DNA from: Aradus depressus
Taxonomy: Eukaryota > Arthropoda > Insecta > Hemiptera > Aradidae
Assembly: GCA_963662175.1 (NCBI GenBank)
Contig: OY759221.1
Coordinates: 21,005,027-21,069,026 of the forward strand
Reading direction: 5' to 3'
Length of the DNA: 64,000 nucleotides
The translations under genes were made by a program, and so were the position numbers. Shown here one piece after another: positions 10,670 through 20,206 of the stretch (its first letter is position 1; the number at the start of each line of letters is the position of its first letter). Below the pieces are notes generated by a model. It was not told the DNA's origin and did no database searches. It worked only from the letters and a program-made list of their open reading frames with translations.

Positions 10670-11464
10670 TATTATGCTACCTCTTCCCCGACGATAGTGG
10701 GCCGGATGATTAAGAAGAAGAAAGAAAAAACAAACCAAAAAAACAAAACAAAAAAAAAACAGACAAACATTAGTCAAGACAAGGATATAGAAAGCTTCAG
10801 TTCCCAGTCAAACTTGTTATTCGAATTCAAATTACACTTTCTTAAAGTTTGGACTCCAACGAATGCTGCCAATCGGCGAAGTGGAAGCAATAAAATCCGT
10901 AAAAAGAGAGAATTGTTTTTTAGATATTTAGTGCTAACAGCTGAACGAGAATGAAGTTGTAAAAAATAAATTTTAACAGAAAAAGTGTTAGACCGATTTG
11001 CTAAAAAAAAAAAAAAAATAAGGCTTATTTAATTGAGGACACCTTACTACTACTTATTGTATAAGACTGGATGACTTGACTGTTGAAAATTTTAATTGTT
11101 TTGTTTGTTTGATGTTTTGAGCTGTTCCACTTCTTGGTCATTACACCTACATATTCACTTCTGATTGATTCTATTGTTTGTCTCGGGACTACATCTACTC
11201 AGTATTTTAATAGTTTTTTTTTTTGTTTTTTTTACATACCTATATATACTACTACCTACTTATATACTTATATTTTCTTTTTACATATGTATACATGATA
11301 TTGTTATGTTTGTATATTTATTATTAACTTTTACTCTTGTTTTTTTTTTTTCTTTTTTCTTTAAATTTTTCATAACTATTTATTTTTACTCTTGTTTTTT
11401 TTTTTTTTCATTTTTTATAAATATTTATTTTTTCCTTTTTTTTTAACTTTTTTTTTTTCATAAC
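10670..11464. repeat. Low-complexity A-rich then T-rich stretch
   Basis: Poly-A and AAAC runs occur at 10,725-10,765, and T-runs dominate 11,210-11,460. The apparent membrane-protein-like open frame at 11,165-11,446 is a by-product of TTT/TTC/TAT codons and is not called as a gene. Confidence 0.6.
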
Positions 11465-11829
11465 TTTTCTTATATAGGTTAGGTTTTATGGCTCATGCCC
11501 GGGCTTTAACTACGAGGTCATATCGCCTACTACCAGAGCGCTCTTTCTTCACTCTGGTGGACAAGAGCCCGACTCTACTGTGGGAGTCCTAAATTTTGCC
11601 AACCCTAAATTTTTATTCATCTAGGGTAGGGGTCTTTAACGAGTACCTGACATCGTACAGGCTCGGGACCATCGCTTAACGTCCCATCCGAAGGACGGCG
11701 TGCTTAAGTTTATTTTACCTCCCAGATAAAATAAACTAAGGGCCTCGGCCGGGTTTCGAACCCACGACCTTGAGCTCAGAAGTCAAGCACGCATACCACT
11801 GAGCTACCGGCGCCCTCTTTTCTTATATA
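11465..11829 (-). mobile_element. Full-length SINE with 12-bp target duplication
   Basis: The minus-strand copy runs 11,477-11,817, from the tail side (GGTTAGGTTTTATGGCTCAT) to the tRNA head (GAGCTACCGGCGCCC). Box-B-like GGTTTCGAACCC is at about 11,751-11,762. The flanks TTTTCTTATATA at 11,465-11,476 and 11,818-11,829 are identical, a target-site duplication. Confidence 0.9.
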
Positions 11830-12003
11830 GGTTAGGTTAGGTTTTATGACTCATGTCCGGGCTTTAACTACGAGGTCATATCGCCTACTACCAGAGCGCT
11901 CTTTCGTCACTCTGGTGGACACGAGCCCGACTCTACTGTGGGAGTCCTAAATTTTGCCTACCCTAAATTTTTATTCATCTAGGGTAGGGGTCTTTAACGA
12001 GTA
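11830..12003 (-). mobile_element. 5'-truncated SINE in tandem with the previous one
   Basis: A second minus-strand copy starts directly after the shared flank word. It runs through CATATCGCCTACTACCAGAG and stops at CTTTAACGAG, lacking the tRNA head. A third near-copy of the flank word (ACTTTCTTATATA) follows at 12,003-12,016. Confidence 0.85.
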
Positions 12004-12051
12004 ACTTTCTTATATATATTTAGTTTTTAATTTAGTTTCGACTAGATTTTA

Positions 12052-12357
12052 TTAATGAGGTTCGCTTCCGTTTGAAATATTAACGTCAGGTTGATATGCT
12101 GTTCCCCATAGGTATGCCCAACCTGTGCAGATGTTGCAGTCTTCAAAGATATGTTTGATAGTGAGGGGGCTGTTGCAGGTGTTGCACTGAGGTGGCCTGT
12201 CTTTGGTGATAAGGTGGCCATGTGTGAGCCTGCTATGGCCTATCCGTAGTCTTGTTATTACCACTTCCTCAATTCGTTTACTTCTGATTGAAGAGGACCA
12301 GGGTAGAACTGTTGGTTTGATGTACTTTAACTTGTAATCCTGGATCTCGTTCCACAT
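12052..12357 (-). pseudogene. I-like LINE 3' fragment (post-RNase H block)
   Basis: The frame reads RLRIGHSRLTHGHLITKDRP, then PQCNTCNSPLTIKHIFEDC. This is the conserved linker and CCHC-like block after RNase H in I/outcast-type LINE ORF2 proteins. It ends at a stop after SNGSEPH. Upstream RT and RNase H are missing; no poly-A tail is obvious on the minus strand. A clean 100-residue frame suggests moderate age. Confidence 0.8.
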
Positions 12358-12434
12358 TTGTTGATTTTTAATTGTTGATTATTTTGTTATAACCTTCATG
12401 ATACTGGCGGGACCTCTGGTGGTGGACCTCCCCG

Positions 12435-12719
12435 TTATACAGTTGTACATGGTGTGGCCCTCCTCAAATACCCCCTAAGTTTTGTCCAACATTCGGCACA
12501 ATCGATAATGGGTTGTTTTTTATACACTTGCTGGTCACATCGGCGACATCTTAGGGGCATATCTGAGTAGTCAATATCCAAATTATTACATTGAATTTTA
12601 TGAAAGTGTTTAATTACATACTTGTTTCTTAGTCTCCTAAAGCACTTAACATAATAACACCCATCTTCAGTTACTGCGAAAGTTGCATAGTGGCACCATG
12701 TTGTGTCTATATCTATCAT
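12435..12719 (-). CDS. Unclassified small ORF with CxxC pairs
   Basis: A 94-residue frame has two cysteine pairs, CRRC and CAEC, separated by 13 residues near the C-terminus, which would suit a small zinc ribbon. No signal peptide or membrane segment is visible. I do not recognise the family. It lies on the same strand as another small ORF remnant at 12,900-13,212 and downstream of it, so the two may be pieces of one element. It sits among LINE and SINE debris, so mobile or viral-like origin is more likely than a host gene, but that is inference. Confidence 0.35.
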   Translation of the reverse strand: MIDIDTTWCHYATFAVTEDGCYYVKCFRRLRNKYVIKHFHKIQCNNLDIDYSDMPLRCRRCDQQVYKKQPIIDCAECWTKLRGYLRRATPCTTV

Positions 12720-12899
12720 TTTAATACTAATTCTTTTTGTCTTATGAATATGCTTATATAGGGTTAAGAAATAACAAACATAAGTTTATATTATTTTATT
12801 TTCTCTGTTACAGAACTACTGGCAATTGAGGTACACCTGCATTTTATTGTTTTTAAATAAATATATATTACTTATCACGTCTTCTTTTTTTTATCCCTC

Positions 12900-13212
12900 A
12901 TGATGTCTTACAGAAATTCTATGATGAAAGCGCCTCCAACTTCTCCTTTGTATTTCATTTTCAAATCCCCTGCGAAATATAAAAAATATATAAAATCAAC
13001 ACACATTACAACATCATTAGTAGTAATTATTATAAATTACCAGTATATGCACTATATTCGCTTTTTAAAAGCACCTCTGAATAATTATTGCTTCTCCATT
13101 TTGTGGTTGTCGGCCGTATTGTAATAATTTCATACACCTCCCCCACTTCTAATGTTGAAATATTTTCAACAACCAAAGGTTCAAAGTTTAAACCCTGTTT
13201 AACTGAGTCCAT
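12900..13212 (-). pseudogene. Unclassified small protein remnant, frameshifted
   Basis: The minus-strand frame from 13,212 reads MDSVKQGLNFEPLVVENIST, then LEVGEVYEIITIRPTTTKW, and stops at 13,030-13,032. A second piece, FAGDLKMKYKGEVGGAFIIE, follows in another frame at about 12,905-12,975. The composition and the beta-strand-like LEVGEVYEI segment suggest a small structured protein interrupted by frameshift. I cannot name the family. Confidence 0.35.
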
Positions 13213-13382
13213 CTATAATTTAAATAATTATATTACTTCTATGCAACATTCTTAAGTACTGGCTTGTGCACCAGAAAAAAAAAGACATGTTCACTAACCT
13301 TGTTTGAATAATGCTCGTACAACACTAAGCAGTAAATCAGTTCTCGGGTTTATATATACCTATTATCCCGGATATGTTCAAG

Positions 13383-13550
13383 GTTGGTATGATGTGGGAA
13401 AACAACAACAGGATGCAGCTGCCGGATGTTGGAAAACCACAACGACCGGATGTGGTTATGGTTGGTATGATGTGGGAAAACAACAACAGGATGCAGCTGC
13501 CGGATGTGGGAAGAAACCACAACGCCCGGATGTTGTCAAGGTTGGCATAA
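13383..13550 (+). repeat. Two-copy tandem repeat, about 81 bp
   Basis: GGTTGGTATGATGTGGGAAA occurs at 13,383 and again near 13,464. Each is followed by ACAACAACAGGATGCAGCTG and a CCACAACG(A/C)CCGGATGT segment. A partial third start (GGTTGGCATAATGTGGGA) follows at about 13,541. Open frames on both strands are consequences of the repeat. Confidence 0.8.
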
Positions 13551-14012
13551 TGTGGGATGGGGCTGTACATTGCTATACTACCTCCATACCCCACATTGCC
13601 ACCCCAGAAATGAGCATCAGTTCATAAGGAGTGCATGACCTTGAGTGGGGAGAGCGGAAACTTACATTTTTGATTGAGTGGGGGCTCTCTGGGTACGTCT
13701 CGAAAAAACCCAGTTGGTCACCCTTCAGGAATTTTTTTGGGGAGGGGGCATATTACTATACTTTGTCTATGCAGAGGTTGAGGACCCACCACAGTAGGTC
13801 CGAAGGAGGGTGTGCTCATTAGAGCTGGGGTTGTACATCTGAGGGAGCTGCGCGAGCCGTGGGGAAAGGGGGAAAGGTGGTGCGCTGTGGTTAAGGCTGT
13901 TTAGGCCCGGCGCACATTGGACCCAGCACACGCCCAGCCCACGCACAACCCAGACCATGGGATGGGTCGAGTACCGCATATTGAACCCAGTTGTTGTCAC
14001 CCAGGTTTCGCG

Positions 14013-14300
14013 ATGTCAGCGTTAGAACTCCTCCTGGATTTAGAATCCGAGTCAGAACATGAAGAAGTGTTTGTACTATATTCGTTAGTGAAGAGAAGTA
14101 AAAATATTTATTTAGCTGGGAGGAAAACTTACGGAGAGTTCAACCTGTTTCAGCAAGTTCCTCATAGTGTTTTTAAAAATAGTTTTCGGCTGAGCCGGGA
14201 GCAGTTTAGTGAATTACATGAACTCATTAAGATTGACATAACTGGAAAGGAATGTAACGCCCTTTCCCACAGCTCATCCTTCATTTTGGATCTCATATAG
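14013..14300 (+). pseudogene. Harbinger transposase N-terminal fragment
   Basis: From the ATG at 14,013 the frame reads MSALELLLDLESESEHEE, then RKTYGEFNLFQQVP and SFRLSREQFSELHELI. The pattern of an acidic start, a basic Y/H-G-E segment and an FR(L/M)S..QF..L helix is typical of the region ahead of the DDE nuclease in PIF/Harbinger transposases. The DDE catalytic domain is absent. The last residues (from about 14,260) are read from the antisense of the partner gene across the deletion junction. Confidence 0.7.
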
Positions 14301-14419
14301 TCGGCATGACTAGTGTCAAATAGAACGGGATGGCTCCGAACGATTTCTATTAACTTTTTGAACTCCATTTGAAAAGCACAATGGTACCAACGCCCACGAA
14401 ATCTGTGCGGAGAGGACAA
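14162..14419 (-). pseudogene. MADF-domain protein N-terminal fragment (Harbinger partner)
   Basis: The minus frame contains FKKLIEIVRSHPVLFDTSHA followed by DYMRSKMKDELW. This is the first helix and the L(W/F)D....Y motif of MADF domains: a run of L/I followed by HP.L(F/W)D and a Y-x-x-(R/N)-x-K-x-x-x-W. After ELWERA it runs into antisense transposase sequence. The domain is truncated and probably non-functional. Confidence 0.7.
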
Positions 14420-14508
14420 ACGTTTCCACGCGTGGATCCCAACAGACTGGGCTAGCCGTGAGCTGGGTCTAATGTGCGCCGGGCCTGGGTCATACCCCGG
14501 GCGACCTG

Positions 14509-14531
14509 CCCCCCCCCCCCCCCCCCCCCCC
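14509..14531. repeat. Poly-C run, about 23 bases
   Basis: Homopolymer immediately outside the Harbinger derivative's right end; its length is likely uncertain in any assembly. Confidence 0.8.
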
Positions 14532-15064
14532 TCCGATAATAATCCTAGCTACGCCAATGCTTGACACAGGATTTCCTAATTTAATGCCCTTTCTTCGTAC
14601 GCCGGAAGTGCTCTGCAGGATCACTCAGTACAAATTTGGTCAAGACGGTGGAGACTCCCCTAGTGTATATAACTATTTTGTTATCTTTTTTTTTATTTTT
14701 GTTTTAGTCCTTAATGTTCAGTGTTTAATGTTATCTCCTTTTCGCTAACTCTTTATTGAAACTCTTACTATGCCTGCGCTAGGTAGACCAAGTAGATTGT
14801 TGAATTGTGATGTTTGAATGTTTTATTAAAATATAAAAATAAAATTGTAAATGACAATAATAAATTTATTTCGAAATCCGATGCATTATGGTCGAATATT
14901 GCAAAGGAGTTGGAAATATTAGGAATGTGTATATAATTTTAATTCTCAAAGATCTTTTTTTATTTCTCTCATCCCATATTTCTCACCCCGACAACACGTC
15001 GAATTTCAATACTTCAATGAATGTGACAGACTTTTTTTTCGAGTTGGAATCAGGAGCTTTCTTA

Positions 15065-15745
15065 TCGTAAACTGGCTCGTGTGCACCACCTATGACCGAA
15101 TAAGAATAAGAAAATCCCGAATAGATCACCAATTTAGCGCATTATCAGCAAGTATGTGCGTTCATCAAAATGTCGATTAATCATATTTTTCTAGGAGGAG
15201 CTCAATTGATGTTAAGCTGGCACTTGCCCACTACCTTTGACCGGAAATTCCTGCTAAACGGATCGAGCAAAAAAATCGGGATTAGAGCATTCATTTAGCA
15301 CATAATGAGCATTAAATGTGTGATTGATAAAATTTCGATTAATAACTTTGTCTAGTATCACGAGCTCGTGCCCATCTCCTATGACCGGAAATTTCTAGAT
15401 AGAGCTACCAAATCGGGAATAGAGCAAAAAATTAGCACATAGTCTACACTAAATTTTGAGTTCATCAAAATTCCGATTAATCATATTTCACTAGGAAGTC
15501 GGTTTAGCTTAACGTTAACCTGGCTCTGGCCCACCACCTAGGTATGACCGCAAATTCCTGCTAAACAGATCGAGCAACAAATTAGTACATAATCTGCACT
15601 AAGTATTGCGTTCATCAAAATTCCCATTAATCAAATTTTTCCAACACGTGGCCGCACCTATGACCGCCGAATTCCAGCTAAACGGTTGGAGCAACTAAAT
15701 CGGGAATAGAGCAACAAATTAGCACATTATTAGCACTAAATCGTG
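15065..15745 (+). repeat. Tandem array, about 145-bp unit, five diverged copies
   Basis: The phrases CACCTATGACCG, AATTCCTGCTAAACGGAT, ATCGGGAATAGAGCAA, AATTAGCACAT and ATCAAAATTCCGATTAATCA recur in the same order with starts near 15,070, 15,215, 15,365, 15,510 and 15,645. The units are clearly diverged from one another, so the array is old. No coding potential spans the units. Confidence 0.8.
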
Positions 15746-16199
15746 GGATATGTCCGGTTTGATTTTGCGATGGTGGGGGTGGGGTCTAGCTTATTGTAGG
15801 TAAAACCTTTTTGTAGTACTTGTAGCCTTCAAGTCCACTGATGTTGGAGTGGGGGGAAGTGGTTAAGGCTGGGTTGAGGTCGGAGCTAACCAACAACTAT
15901 CGATTATCAACCAAATTGGTAACGCGAAAACGTCAATAAGTTCACTGCCGGTGACTTCGATGCCTTTTTCCATTACAATTCAAATATAAACATGGTTTTC
16001 TTCTCACTCCTCGATGCTGACTACAACTTTATTTTTTGTTGACGTTGACTGTTGAGGCAGATTCTCTGACGGAAGCGTTTTTAAACACACTTTACTATAC
16101 AAGAATACAACAGAAGATACTATAGGCCCTTTAAAAACAAATCTGATAAATGAAACAATAAACATATTTGTGTCTTTGTTTTTGAGACTTCAACTATTA
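15746..16199. other. No gene recognised
   Basis: Mixed-composition sequence with a G-rich patch at 15,765-15,785; a dispersed-family scrap may lie near 15,890-15,980. Nothing firm. Confidence 0.4.
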
Positions 16200-16307
16200 A
16201 GTCATATCGTGGACATGAGCCGGAGACTACTATGGAAGTTCTAAATTTTGCCTAACCTAAGTTTATATTCAACTAGGGTAAGAGTCTTTAACGTGTACTT
16301 GAGGCGC
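16200..16307 (-). mobile_element. SINE, tail-side half, interrupted by a 2.9-kb insertion
   Basis: GTGGACATGAGCCGGAGACT, then AAGTTCTAAATTTTGCCTAA and AGAGTCTTTAACGTGTACTT, match the SINE body on the minus strand. The SINE stops at GTACTT and resumes at 19,187 with ACTTGACAAAGC. Confidence 0.8.
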
Positions 16308-16529
16308 TGAGTTCCAAAAGTCGTTCTTTCCGAAATGAGTGGTTCTTCAGAAAATGCAAAAAAATTGTTTAAAACCAACCGAAATGGTTTTATTATTCAC
16401 TTTTAATTTTATTGTGTGTGGTTGGCTATACTGATGCTTCGTGCCAAGGGAAAAATAACGTGGATCACATGGAAAGGAGCAGGAACACTTTTAAATGTGT
16501 AAAGAAGCAGTTTTGCCACAATCCGCCTT

Positions 16530-16960
16530 AAAGAAACAGACCAATCTCAAATAATAAAGAAATCAGACCAATCTAAAATACTCACCCCTTTTATCGCCAA
16601 TAATATAATCCTCCAGTCTCTGTGTATACGTACTTACTCTCTCAAAAACTGTATATTTTACACATAGGTAGTATTTCAAATTTTTTATTTTTTATTTTTA
16701 AGATCCCAATTTGGGACGAAATGTCATTTTTTATGTTTTTCCATATTTCAAATATTAACTGTACAGAAAGGATAGGAAAACCCCGTAGGGGCTGAAAAGG
16801 GATACCTACCTACCGTTTGGATTGTAAACTACCTAGTTGAACTTCAATTTAGTATTTGTTAAGTCGTGGCTGAAGATGGAGCAATACCGAAAGTACTACC
16901 ATATTATATATTATTTGTGAAATAGACAATATTTTTTTAAAAACATACGTTTTTTTTATT
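16530..16960 (+). repeat. Copy of the hammerhead-bearing repeat family
   Basis: AATCAGACCAATCTAAAATA, then AATATAATCCTCCAGTCTC and ACTCTCTCAAAAACTGTA, match 4,515-4,560 and, inverted, 5,440-5,530. The copy ends with a hammerhead-like motif and ATTTGTGAAATAGACAATAT. It is nested in the 2.9-kb TIR element. Confidence 0.65.
16867..16901 (+). ncRNA. Hammerhead-ribozyme-like motif
   Basis: TGG (stem I), CTGAAGA, T, GG-agcaata-CC (stem II, weak), GAA, AGTACT (palindrome), A, CCA (stem I return). Same family as 4942-4977, with the stem II pairing shortened. Confidence 0.5.
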
Positions 16961-17417
16961 TTTAATTTTAAAGAAACTATCAGTCCAGTAAAGAACCAGT
17001 TTTGACACTTATTTCAAATCACCTGGCTTGTTGATGAATTTCACTCTCGAGGAAGAAAAAATTGTACCAGCAAACAATAACCTTATTTAATAATGAAAAT
17101 GTTGAGTAAACAAATTAAGCACATGAATAAATCTCTCTCTTGAAAACTCTCAACTTGGAGGCAAAGTGACTAAAATAAAGACAAGACGACACAATATATC
17201 TCAGTCAGCATAAGGAGTACCTAAATAATGCTGGTCATAAAAATCAAAATGCGCATAAGGAAAAATAACAAAAAACATAGGTGAAATAAACAAAACACAT
17301 AGGCTTAAAACGGGCGTACCATTAGGTACGTACAACCTTTTTTTTTTTTTTTTTCATACAAAATCTGTAAAAGTGGAGAACACTCTAGTAAGTTAGGTAC
17401 CTACACCCTTTTAAAAG

Positions 17418-17874
17418 TCAATGATAAAAAAACCCAAAGCAGCTTCTTCCCAACGCACTTTCATAAATCTTACACACTAAGATCATCACATTCCTCAAAA
17501 AAGTCGGGTCCTTCTTCCTCCTCATCTGCTGCATCTGAGGCTGGGGCTTCATCATTACCGTTGAATACATTTCTGAAGAAGGCCAACCCTTCCTGCTCAT
17601 GTCAATCATCTCCGAAATGTTTTTCCAACAAAGCTTTGACATCCTTCATTTGTCATCTTTAACTCTGATGCTGTAAGGCAAGACTTCTGGCACTAAGCTA
17701 GTGGCTGATTTTCCTTTCTTAAAGACCGGTTTAAACGTACACAAGTTATTTCGGTAGTGAACTTTATCCGCGATCATATTGATCCTATTGAAGTTTTTTG
17801 AAGAATAATACGTTTTCATAAAGCGAATCGGAAATTGAGTTGAGAAGTGGGTTTTATCGCAGAAGCCACTCTAC
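17418..17874 (-). pseudogene. Degraded coding exon inside the 2.9-kb TIR element
   Basis: A minus-strand frame over about 17,650-17,870 reads DKTHFSTQFPIRFMKTYYSS, then INMIADKVHYRNNLCTFKPV and LVPEVLPYSIRVKDDK, and meets a stop. After a frameshift it appears to continue as ALLEKHFGDD, one stop, HEQEGLAFFRNVFNG and an acidic tail rich in D/E. The composition is protein-like and C-terminal in character. It could be the end of the element's own transposase, but I recognise no catalytic motif. The ORF starting at 17,642 is in a different frame and is not preferred. Confidence 0.35.
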
Positions 17875-18069
17875 TAACATCCATTTTTATAAAAATTTAA
17901 AAGGAAAAATTTAAACTAAAATTAGCTAAAAACAAAGACACGAAAGGACTAAGGACAGACCAGCGAAAGTACAATACGAGCAGGGTATGATTAGTAAAGA
18001 AACAGTTTTGCCACCAACTGAAGCGTCAAACGTAAAGAAACACTTTTGGATCTCATCTATTGGAGTAAA

Positions 18070-19072
18070 AAACGAGTTTTGTAACTAACCGTGATATTCA
18101 AAGCTATTCATAGACGAGAAAGAACGAGTTTTGTAACTAACCGTGATATTCAAAGCTATTTATAGACGAGAAAGAGCGAGTTTTGTAACTAACCGTGATA
18201 TTCAAAGCTATTTATAGACGAGAAAGAGCGAGTTTTGTAACTAACAGGGTATATTCAAAGCTATTTATAGACGAGAACGAACGAGTTTTGTAACTAACAG
18301 GGTATATTCAAAGCTATTTATAGACGAGAACGAGCGAGTTTTGTAACTAACAGGGTATATTCAAAGCTATTTATAGACGAGAAAGAACGAGTTTTGTAAC
18401 TAACCGTGATATTCAAAGCTATTTATAGACGAGAAAGAGCGAGTTTTGTAACTAACAGGGTATATTCAAAGCTATTTATAGACGAGAACGAGCGAGTTTT
18501 GTAACTAACCGTGATATTCAAAGCTATTTATAGACGAGAAAGAGCGAGTTTTGTAACTAACAGGGTATATTCAAAGCTATTTATAGACGAGAACGAACGA
18601 GTTTTGTAACTAACCGTGATATTCAAAGCTATTTATAGACGAGAAAGAGCGAGTTTTGTAATTAACCGTGATATTCAAAGCTATTTATAGACGAGAAAGA
18701 GCGAGTTTTGTAACTAACCGTGATATTCAAAGCTATTCATAGACGAGAAAGAACGAGTTTTGTAACTAACCGTGATATTCAAAGCTATTTATAGACGAGA
18801 AAGAGCGAGTTTTGTAACTAACCGTGACATTCAAAGCTATTTATAGACGAGAAAGAGCGAGTTTTGTAACTAACAGTGATATTCAAAGCTATTTATAGAC
18901 TAGAAAGAGCGAGTTTTGTAACTAACAGTGATATTCAAAGCTATTTATAGACTAGAAAGAACGAGTTTTGTAACTAACCGTGATATTCAAAGCTATTTAT
19001 AGACGAGAAAGAGCGAGTTTTGTAATTAACCGTGATATTCAAAGCTATTTATAGACGAGAAAGAGAGAGTTT
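18070..19072 (+). repeat. 52-bp minisatellite, about 19 units, two variants
   Basis: Units read GAGTTTTGTAACTAACCGTG, then ATATTCAAAGCTATTTATAG and ACGAGAAAGAGC. Two main variants alternate: one with AACCGTGATATTC (52 bp) and one with AACAGGGTATATTC (53 bp), plus AACAGTGAT near units 16-17. The GAGAAAGAGCGAGTTTTG junction resembles the element's subterminal word AAAGAAACAGTTTTGCC, so the array may have grown from a subterminal repeat. Confidence 0.95.
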
Positions 19073-19186
19073 TGCTCCAAACTGATAACACAGATCGAAA
19101 AATGGGGAAAAATAAGATAATAAACCACTACCATCTCAATTTCTCAAAAATACAGAAACAACGACTTTTGGAACTCAGCGCCTCAC

Positions 19187-19342
19187 TTGACAAAGCACAA
19201 GCTCGGCACCATCACTTAACGTCTCATCCGAAAGACGTCGTGCTCAAGAATTTTTTTTTTACCTCCCAGATTGAAAACCACGCCCGCTCAATCGAGTTTA
19301 TCTTGAGTACAATAGAGCGCTACATTTGAGCTACCGGCGATC
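19187..19342 (-). mobile_element. SINE, head-side half (continuation of 16,200-16,307)
   Basis: ACTTGACAAAGCACAAGCTCGG, given here as ACTTGACAAAGC then ACAAGCTCGG, continues the SINE into CTCATCCGAAAGACGTCG, the head and GAGCTACCGGCG. It joins in order with the piece ending at 16,307. Confidence 0.8.
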
Positions 19343-19890
19343 TTCCTGGAGATTGGACTCAAAATACAACAACTCATCACAGTTCCTGAGTAAGACTCCT
19401 ATTGTTTCTCTACCAAATCGGTAAATTGGGTTCAGAGGAAGAGTGAAAACTTAGTTAATTCGCGTTGGAGAAGTACATTACCCAACGCGAAAAGTGTGGC
19501 CAGTGTCTTCGACATGTCTCCTTCCAGTGGCCTTAGAGATTTACAGTCTAATTCATCTATTTTTTTGAAGAACCAACAGAAAGTGATGAACAAAGAGGAT
19601 TATTTCAATATAATTTCCCCTGATTTGGGTTTTTCCGTTTTCTTTACCTGATGCCATTAGCTGCCCATAAATCTCAAAGATTTACTCTACTTACCTCAGG
19701 TTGAACACTCATTATATTATACTCCTGATTTACCGGCTGCGGATTATCCGTGTTGCGGCTTAACCGGGTTGTCTTCTTACCGATGAAATTTTATAAAAAT
19801 AATAACATAAGATTCTAAAAATAACAAGTTTGATGGAGCATTTTAATTTTCAAACATGTCAGACAGATGTTTCTGTTCGCATGTTATATA
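19343..19890. other. Dispersed-family scrap, otherwise nothing recognised
   Basis: AATTCGCGTTGGAGAAGTAC at 19,457-19,476 matches the end region of the dispersed family. No gene is visible. Confidence 0.45.
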
Positions 19891-20206
19891 GGTTAGGTTA
19901 GGTTTTATGACTCATGCCCGGGCTTTAACTACGAGGTCATATCGCCTACTACCAGAGCGCTCTTACATGAGCCCGACTCTACTGTGGGAGTCCTAAATTT
20001 TTATTCACCTAGGGCAGGGGGTCTTTAACGAGTACCTGACATCGTACATGCTCGGGACCATCGCTTAACATCCCATCCGAAGGACGGCGTGCTTAAGTTT
20101 ATTTTACCTCCCAGACAAAATAAACTAAGGCCCTCGGTCGGGTTTCGAACCCACCATCTTAAGCTCAGAAGGCAAGCCCGCATACCACTGAGCTACCGGC
20201 GCCCTC
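19891..20206 (-). mobile_element. Near-full-length SINE
   Basis: Minus-strand copy from GGTTAGGTTAGGTTTTATGA to AGCTACCGGCGCCC, with a small deletion (the CGTCACTCTGGTGG segment is lost). Flanks CATGTTATAT (left) and CATGCTATAT (right) look like a 10-bp target duplication with one substitution. Confidence 0.9.

Larger units (their letters stand above)
13904..14486. mobile_element. PIF/Harbinger deletion derivative with TIRs
   Basis: The left end GGCCCGGCGCACATTGGACC is matched in inverted form at the right end (reverse complement GGCCCGGCGCACATTAGACC); both continue with CAGC. Between them are an N-terminal transposase-like exon on the plus strand and an MADF-domain start on the minus strand, facing each other. 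Autonomous Harbinger elements encode a transposase and a Myb/MADF-type partner, so this is an internally deleted copy. A TWA-type target duplication is not obvious. Confidence 0.8.
16308..19186. mobile_element. About 2.9-kb TIR element inserted in a SINE
   Basis: The left end GAGGCGCTGAGTTCCAAAAG is the exact inverse of the right end CTTTTGGAACTCAGCGCCTC (19,167-19,186), and similarity continues for several bases (TCGTT). ACTT is present on both sides. The interior contains a hammerhead-bearing repeat (16,530-16,960), a degraded minus-strand coding piece, and the 52-bp minisatellite near the right end. A subterminal word AAAGAAnCAGTTTTGCCAC recurs at 16,505, 16,983 (variant) and 17,998. The superfamily could not be assigned. 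Confidence 0.75.

Noticed and set aside
11165..11446. 93-codon hydrophobic frame resembling a membrane protein
   Set aside because: Low-complexity T-rich DNA; Y/F/I/L codons arise from the composition.
18070..19072. CRISPR array
   Set aside because: Units are contiguous near-identical 52-bp repeats without unique spacers, in an intron-bearing eukaryotic genome; it is a minisatellite.
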